Translations under genes and position numbers: made by a program
Assembly (NCBI GenBank): GCA_964447105.1
Contig: CAYURH010000027.1
Span: forward strand, 1 to 8,010
Reading direction: 5' to 3'
Source of the DNA: CAYURH01 sp964447105
Lineage (GTDB): Bacteria; Patescibacteriota; Saccharimonadia; Saccharimonadales; EFPC-124
DNA: 8,010 nucleotides
The notes under the pieces: generated by a model
What the model was told of the DNA's origin: nothing
The model's database searches: none
The model's input: only the letters and a program-made list of their open reading frames with translations
Shown here: positions 5,265-8,010 of the stretch, one piece after another
How positions within the stretch are numbered: position 1 is the first letter of the stretch
Layout: the number at the start of each line of letters is the position of its first letter

Positions 5265-6734
5265 ATGAACTCACGCATCGATTTCTCTTCGAAGCGCGTC
5301 CAATTGGCACTGCGTTTTTTTGGCTACGGCATAACAGCACTCGCTACAGTAGTGCTTACAGCAGTAGCTATATTTTATGCGATGGGCTATAGGTTTAACC
5401 AAAGCGACCTGACATTTAAACAGGGCGGTTTATTGCAACTTACATCCACGCCGGGCGGCGCACAAGTGCGCGTGGACTCGCAAACGCAATCTTTTACGAC
5501 ACCTGGCCAAATAAGTCTCAGCGCCGGGTGGCACACGATTGAACTAACGCGCGATGGTTACTCGAAATGGACAAAGATGATTATGATGCAGCCTGGCCAA
5601 CTTCTCAAACTGGACTATGTTCGTTTGATGCCGGTCAGCTTAAGTACTCAGCCCCTAAAGCAGTTTGGTTCGGTTGTGGCGGCCGTACCTTCCCCGGATC
5701 GCACACGGATGATTATTCAAGAAGCTGCGGCTTCGCCAACATTTACACTCGTGGACTTGTCGGACTCTAAGAAGCCGCTTTTTAGTTCGTTTACTATCCC
5801 CCAGACGCAGTTAGCTACTACGGCGGCGGGCGGCCTGGGCGAACTGAGTATTGTGGAATGGGACGCCAATTCGCACTATATTTTGTTGCAACAAAAGCAT
5901 GATGGTGTCAGCGATTTTATCAGGATCGATCGCGGCAAATCCGGCGCAGATGTGGCGGTAAATGTTAGTCAGCAGTTTCGTCTAAAGATTACTGAGGCTC
6001 ATTTTGCCACAAACGCTGATGGCGTAGTGTATGCATTGACCGACGACGTGGTCCGGCGACTTGACGTGTCTGGCGGCAATGCTTCGGCCGCTTTAGTAAC
6101 CGGCGTAAAAGAATTTAGCGTCGGCGCAAATGACACGGTGGTGTTTGTGGCTGAGCGCGCAATGGCCACTGACCCTACTAAGCGCCAAGTTGTAGGCCTG
6201 TTGCGAGGTAAAGAAGAACAGATCATACGCACTGTTGAGCTCGAAAAGAAAATAATAACCGCCTACGGCACGTATTCGGGCCATAACTATTTGGCGATAG
6301 GCGCACAAGACGGCCAGTTGCAAGTGCTCGTGGATCCGTCGTCTGCCAATACGAACGCTATTGTGTTTGATGATTTGGTGTTTAGCCAAGTCCCGCGATG
6401 GCTCACTTTTAGTCCTAATGGTCGCATGGTGAATATCGGGGCTGGGAACGCCATGGCGACATTCGATATAGAGATAGCCAAAGTGTATCATTCTAGCCTA
6501 CCTGCCGTGCTTACTTCCACTACACCGCCGCGGTGGTTGGATAATTTTCATATGGTGACCGACGTCGATAGCCGTCTGCGTGTTTTTGAGTTTGACGGCC
6601 AAAATGATGCTGTGATTACGACCGTGGCTCCGGGCTTCGGCGTTGCTCTAAGCCAAGATGGCAAGGTAATTTTTAGCATCGGCGATGGTGCCGGTATGCG
6701 CAGTCTTCAAGCTTCGACAATTGTGAAGAATTAA
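5265..6734 (+). CDS. PEGA-domain membrane protein with beta-propeller-like C-terminal part
   Basis: This 489-residue protein has a short basic cytoplasmic N-terminus, one membrane helix (about residues 18-40, FFGYGITALATVVLTAVAIFYAM) and a large part predicted outside. A PEGA domain covers about 56-123: LLQLTSTPGGAQVRVDS...TPGQISLSAGWHTIELTRDGYSKWTK has the usual order of strand, G-A-x-V-x-V-D, glycine turn and closing G-Y. The remaining 360 residues are beta-rich, with repeated segments such as VAAVPSPDRTRMII, IVEWDANSHYILLQQ, WLTFSPNGRMVNIG and GVALSQDGKVIFSIG, like blades of a WD40/TolB-type propeller. Such PEGA proteins are thought to be surface or wall-associated; the ligand is unknown. 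The start at 5265 follows an extended -10 by seven bases. The stop TAA is two bases from the stop of the opposite sortase gene, so the two transcripts probably overlap. Confidence 0.88.
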   Translation: MNSRIDFSSKRVQLALRFFGYGITALATVVLTAVAIFYAMGYRFNQSDLTFKQGGLLQLTSTPGGAQVRVDSQTQSFTTPGQISLSAGWHTIELTRDGYSKWTKMIMMQPGQLLKLDYVRLMPVSLSTQPLKQFGSVVAAVPSPDRTRMIIQEAAASPTFTLVDLSDSKKPLFSSFTIPQTQLATTAAGGLGELSIVEWDANSHYILLQQKHDGVSDFIRIDRGKSGADVAVNVSQQFRLKITEAHFATNADGVVYALTDDVVRRLDVSGGNASAALVTGVKEFSVGANDTVVFVAERAMATDPTKRQVVGLLRGKEEQIIRTVELEKKIITAYGTYSGHNYLAIGAQDGQLQVLVDPSSANTNAIVFDDLVFSQVPRWLTFSPNGRMVNIGAGNAMATFDIEIAKVYHSSLPAVLTSTTPPRWLDNFHMVTDVDSRLRVFEFDGQNDAVITTVAPGFGVALSQDGKVIFSIGDGAGMRSLQASTIVKN

Positions 6735-6736
6735 AC

Positions 6737-7849
6737 TTAGAAGAAGAAATCCCAAATCTGATCCAGGATTGTTGGTGATGTGCCTGGAATCGTAGCGTTT
6801 ACAGAAGCCTCGTCGGGCTTGGCTGGTGCTGCCCCGTTGGGGTCGGGGCTGATTTGTTCCCCAAACACCAGCCGGCGTTGCAGTGATGTGCCTGGAGGCG
6901 TGCATGTTACAAGTGTAGCCACGGCTTTGCTGGTGCCGATTTGAAGTTCGCTTACTTGGTTGGGGTTGATGATTTTTACTTCTGTTATCTTATACACATA
7001 GCGTTTGCCCTGGTAGTGTAGGTAAAATGTGTCGCCTGCTACTAGTTTGTCGAGTAGCAAAAACACAAATTTGTATTGTCCTCGGCTGAACACGTCGTTG
7101 CCAGAGTGCCCCAAAATTACGGCGTTGCCTAGCTGCCCGGGTACGGCGTCGGCGCCGGGTAGATTGTAGTGCACGGCGGAATCGCGCAGGCCAGTGAGGA
7201 TTTGACGTTCGTCGAGCGTGGTAACATTGTAGTCCACCGGCACATCCACATTGATTTTGGGAATAATCAGGCGTGATTCCTGGCTCACGGTCACTGCAGC
7301 CGCTGGGTCAATGGCGGCAGCACTTTCTTCGCTAAACTGCCCCGGGCTCACATACGCGCTGATGCTGGCCACCATGATGCTGTTGAATTGCAGGAATAGG
7401 AAAAGCGCGCCCACCACCAACGCACTCAGGATGGGTATGAAATGATGACTGTGGCGAAACTTGCGTGCCCTGCTGGACACCTGAGCACGCAAATCAGCCC
7501 GGAATTGCCCTACACGAGACGACTGCTCGTCTTGCGACGGCGGAGCCTGTTCTTTACTGGCCTCGATGTCTGGCTGCTGTCGTTGCTGCTGTGCTGCCGC
7601 TTGCTGTGAGTAGTAACGATGGTAATACTGTTGATAATATTGCTGCCACGCTGAATGATAATTGCGCCAGTCAAAATTTTCGACATGCGTACGTTGATAT
7701 GGATTATCGCTTTCTTTCTGATGTGGCGGGTTGGACTGGTACGCCGCACTGGCCTGCGCGCGGGCAATCGAAGCTAGCTGCTCCGGGGTGTGTTGTGTCG
7801 GAGTAGTGTCCTGCTGTAAAGCTGGTTTGGCGTGCGGATCGTCGTTCAC
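6737..7849 (-). CDS. Sortase transpeptidase with long Tyr/Gln-rich cytoplasmic tail
   Basis: Sortases cut surface proteins at an LPxTG-like signal and join them to the cell wall or to pilins. In the 370-residue product (GTG start), residues 1-135 are hydrophilic and probably cytoplasmic, with WQQYYQQYYHRYYSQQ near 68-83 followed by Gln/Ala-rich sequence. A membrane helix lies at about 137-158, then the catalytic domain at about 190-335: RLIIPKINVDVPV, catalytic His248 (VILGHSG), Cys316 and Arg325 (TLVTCTPPGTSLQRRLVFG). The TCTPxG...R spacing resembles class C/E-type sortases, but I do not assign a class. A 35-residue tail after the catalytic domain ends DQIWDFFF. I prefer GTG 7849 because a -35/-10 pair (TTGTCT, 16 bases, TATACT) ends nine bases before it and the protein then begins NDDPHAKPALQQ. 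ATG 7891 or 7915 are alternatives; the longest reading to 7981 runs into the tRNA gene. No LPxTG substrate is visible here. Confidence 0.9.
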   Translation of the reverse strand: MNDDPHAKPALQQDTTPTQHTPEQLASIARAQASAAYQSNPPHQKESDNPYQRTHVENFDWRNYHSAWQQYYQQYYHRYYSQQAAAQQQRQQPDIEASKEQAPPSQDEQSSRVGQFRADLRAQVSSRARKFRHSHHFIPILSALVVGALFLFLQFNSIMVASISAYVSPGQFSEESAAAIDPAAAVTVSQESRLIIPKINVDVPVDYNVTTLDERQILTGLRDSAVHYNLPGADAVPGQLGNAVILGHSGNDVFSRGQYKFVFLLLDKLVAGDTFYLHYQGKRYVYKITEVKIINPNQVSELQIGTSKAVATLVTCTPPGTSLQRRLVFGEQISPDPNGAAPAKPDEASVNATIPGTSPTILDQIWDFFF

Positions 7850-7858
7850 CTGTTGACT

Positions 7859-7886
7859 AGTATATAGTTTTGGGTTGGCAAGACAA
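7859..7886 (-). promoter_or_regulatory. Promoter of the sortase gene
   Basis: On the minus strand TTGTCT (7886-7881), 16 bases, then TATACT (7864-7859, five of six matches). Transcription would start near 7852, two to four bases before GTG 7849. A competing -10, TATTAT (7931-7926), lies ten bases before ATG 7915 and would fit that longer start instead. Confidence 0.5.
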
Positions 7887-7921
7887 AACATGCTTGGCAG
7901 GTAGATTAGCGGCATAACAGA

Positions 7922-7930
7922 TGGTATAAT
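7922..7930 (+). promoter_or_regulatory. Extended -10 promoter (TGGTATAAT) of tRNA-Leu
   Basis: A perfect TATAAT preceded by TGG, with predicted start near 7937, about nine bases before the mature tRNA 5' end. That short leader would be removed by RNase P. No clear -35 is found at the normal distance. Confidence 0.7.
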
Positions 7931-7945
7931 ACGTCTGTTCACTTT

Positions 7946-8010
7946 GGGCGAGTGGCGGAATGGCAGACGCGCTAGACTCAAAATCTGGTGTCCATTGGAC
8001 GTGTGGGTTC
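7946..8010 (+). tRNA. tRNA-Leu (anticodon CAA), 3' end cut off
   Basis: The 5' acceptor strand GGGCGAG (7946-7952) is followed by TG, the D arm GCG...CGC (7955-7970) with the GG-containing loop typical of tRNA-Leu, and anticodon stem CTAGA/TCTGG. The loop CTCAAAA places anticodon CAA at 7979-7981, which reads the Leu codon UUG. A long variable arm with the stem GTCC-att-GGAC (7990-8000) confirms a class II tRNA. The T arm begins at 8003 (GTGGG then TTC) and the window ends at about position C56, so the second half of the T arm and the acceptor 3' strand are missing. Confidence 0.95.

Noticed and set aside
7540..7640. Possible DNA repeat in the Tyr/Gln-rich part of the sortase gene
   Set aside because: The similarity is at protein level (QYY/HRYY, Gln runs); the codons vary and no exact tandem DNA unit is present.
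7850..7981. Sortase start at 7981 (or ATG 7915/7891)
   Set aside because: The 7981 start reads through the tRNA-Leu gene on the other strand. The 7915 and 7891 starts are possible but give an odd hydrophobic N-terminus; GTG 7849 has a better -35/-10 pair.
1..8010. CRISPR array, insertion sequence, phage or toxin-antitoxin locus
   Set aside because: No regularly spaced repeats, transposase-like frame, terminal inverted repeats or recognisable toxin/antitoxin pair were seen on either strand.
7946..8010. tRNA-Leu as an integration (attachment) site
   Set aside because: tRNA genes often serve as integration sites, but the 3' end is outside the window and no integrase or partial tRNA repeat is visible here.

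Overview
The window looks like a piece of a Candidatus Saccharibacteria (TM7, Patescibacteria/CPR) chromosome. The basis is protein character, not a database match: a DUF3048 protein, a membrane protein starting with a TINGRLYDA-type motif, a PEGA-domain beta-rich membrane protein and a sortase with a Tyr/Gln-rich cytoplasmic tail are a combination I associate with that group. All genes read through with the standard bacterial code (no in-frame TGA), which argues against the Gracilibacteria/SR1 (Absconditabacteria) code. Base composition is moderate and coding density is very high.

Layout. Positions 1-2020 (minus strand) hold a two-gene unit: a membrane-anchored DUF3048 protein followed, with a 10-bp overlap, by a PAS-containing histidine kinase that runs off the left edge after its phospho-acceptor helix. 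Positions 2119-2559 (plus) hold a small orphan gene for a four-cysteine zinc-ribbon-like protein. It differs from its neighbours in having a classical -35/-10 promoter, a strong Shine-Dalgarno sequence, strongly C/G-ending codons and a perfect 12-bp hairpin just after it. Positions 2619-5159 (minus) hold glutamyl-tRNA synthetase (gltX) and, upstream of it, a single-pass membrane protein with a DUF4367-like C-terminal domain. Positions 5265-6734 (plus) hold the PEGA protein, divergent from the DUF4367-like gene. It converges on a sortase gene (6737-7849, minus) with only two bases between the stop codons. Divergent from the sortase, a tRNA-Leu(CAA) begins at 7946 and is cut by the right edge.

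Function. Apart from gltX and the tRNA (translation), most of the products are membrane or surface proteins: a probable sensor kinase with a DUF3048 partner, two single-pass proteins with large outside domains, and a sortase that would attach surface proteins. No mobile element, CRISPR array, phage gene or recognisable defence locus is visible.

The most notable regulatory feature is that four protein genes (DUF3048, gltX, PEGA and, with a revised GTG start, sortase) have a -10-like element only 6-9 bases before the start codon. That predicts leaderless or nearly leaderless mRNAs. No stretch over 300 bases lacks a gene; the intergenic gaps are about 100 bases or less and hold mainly promoters.
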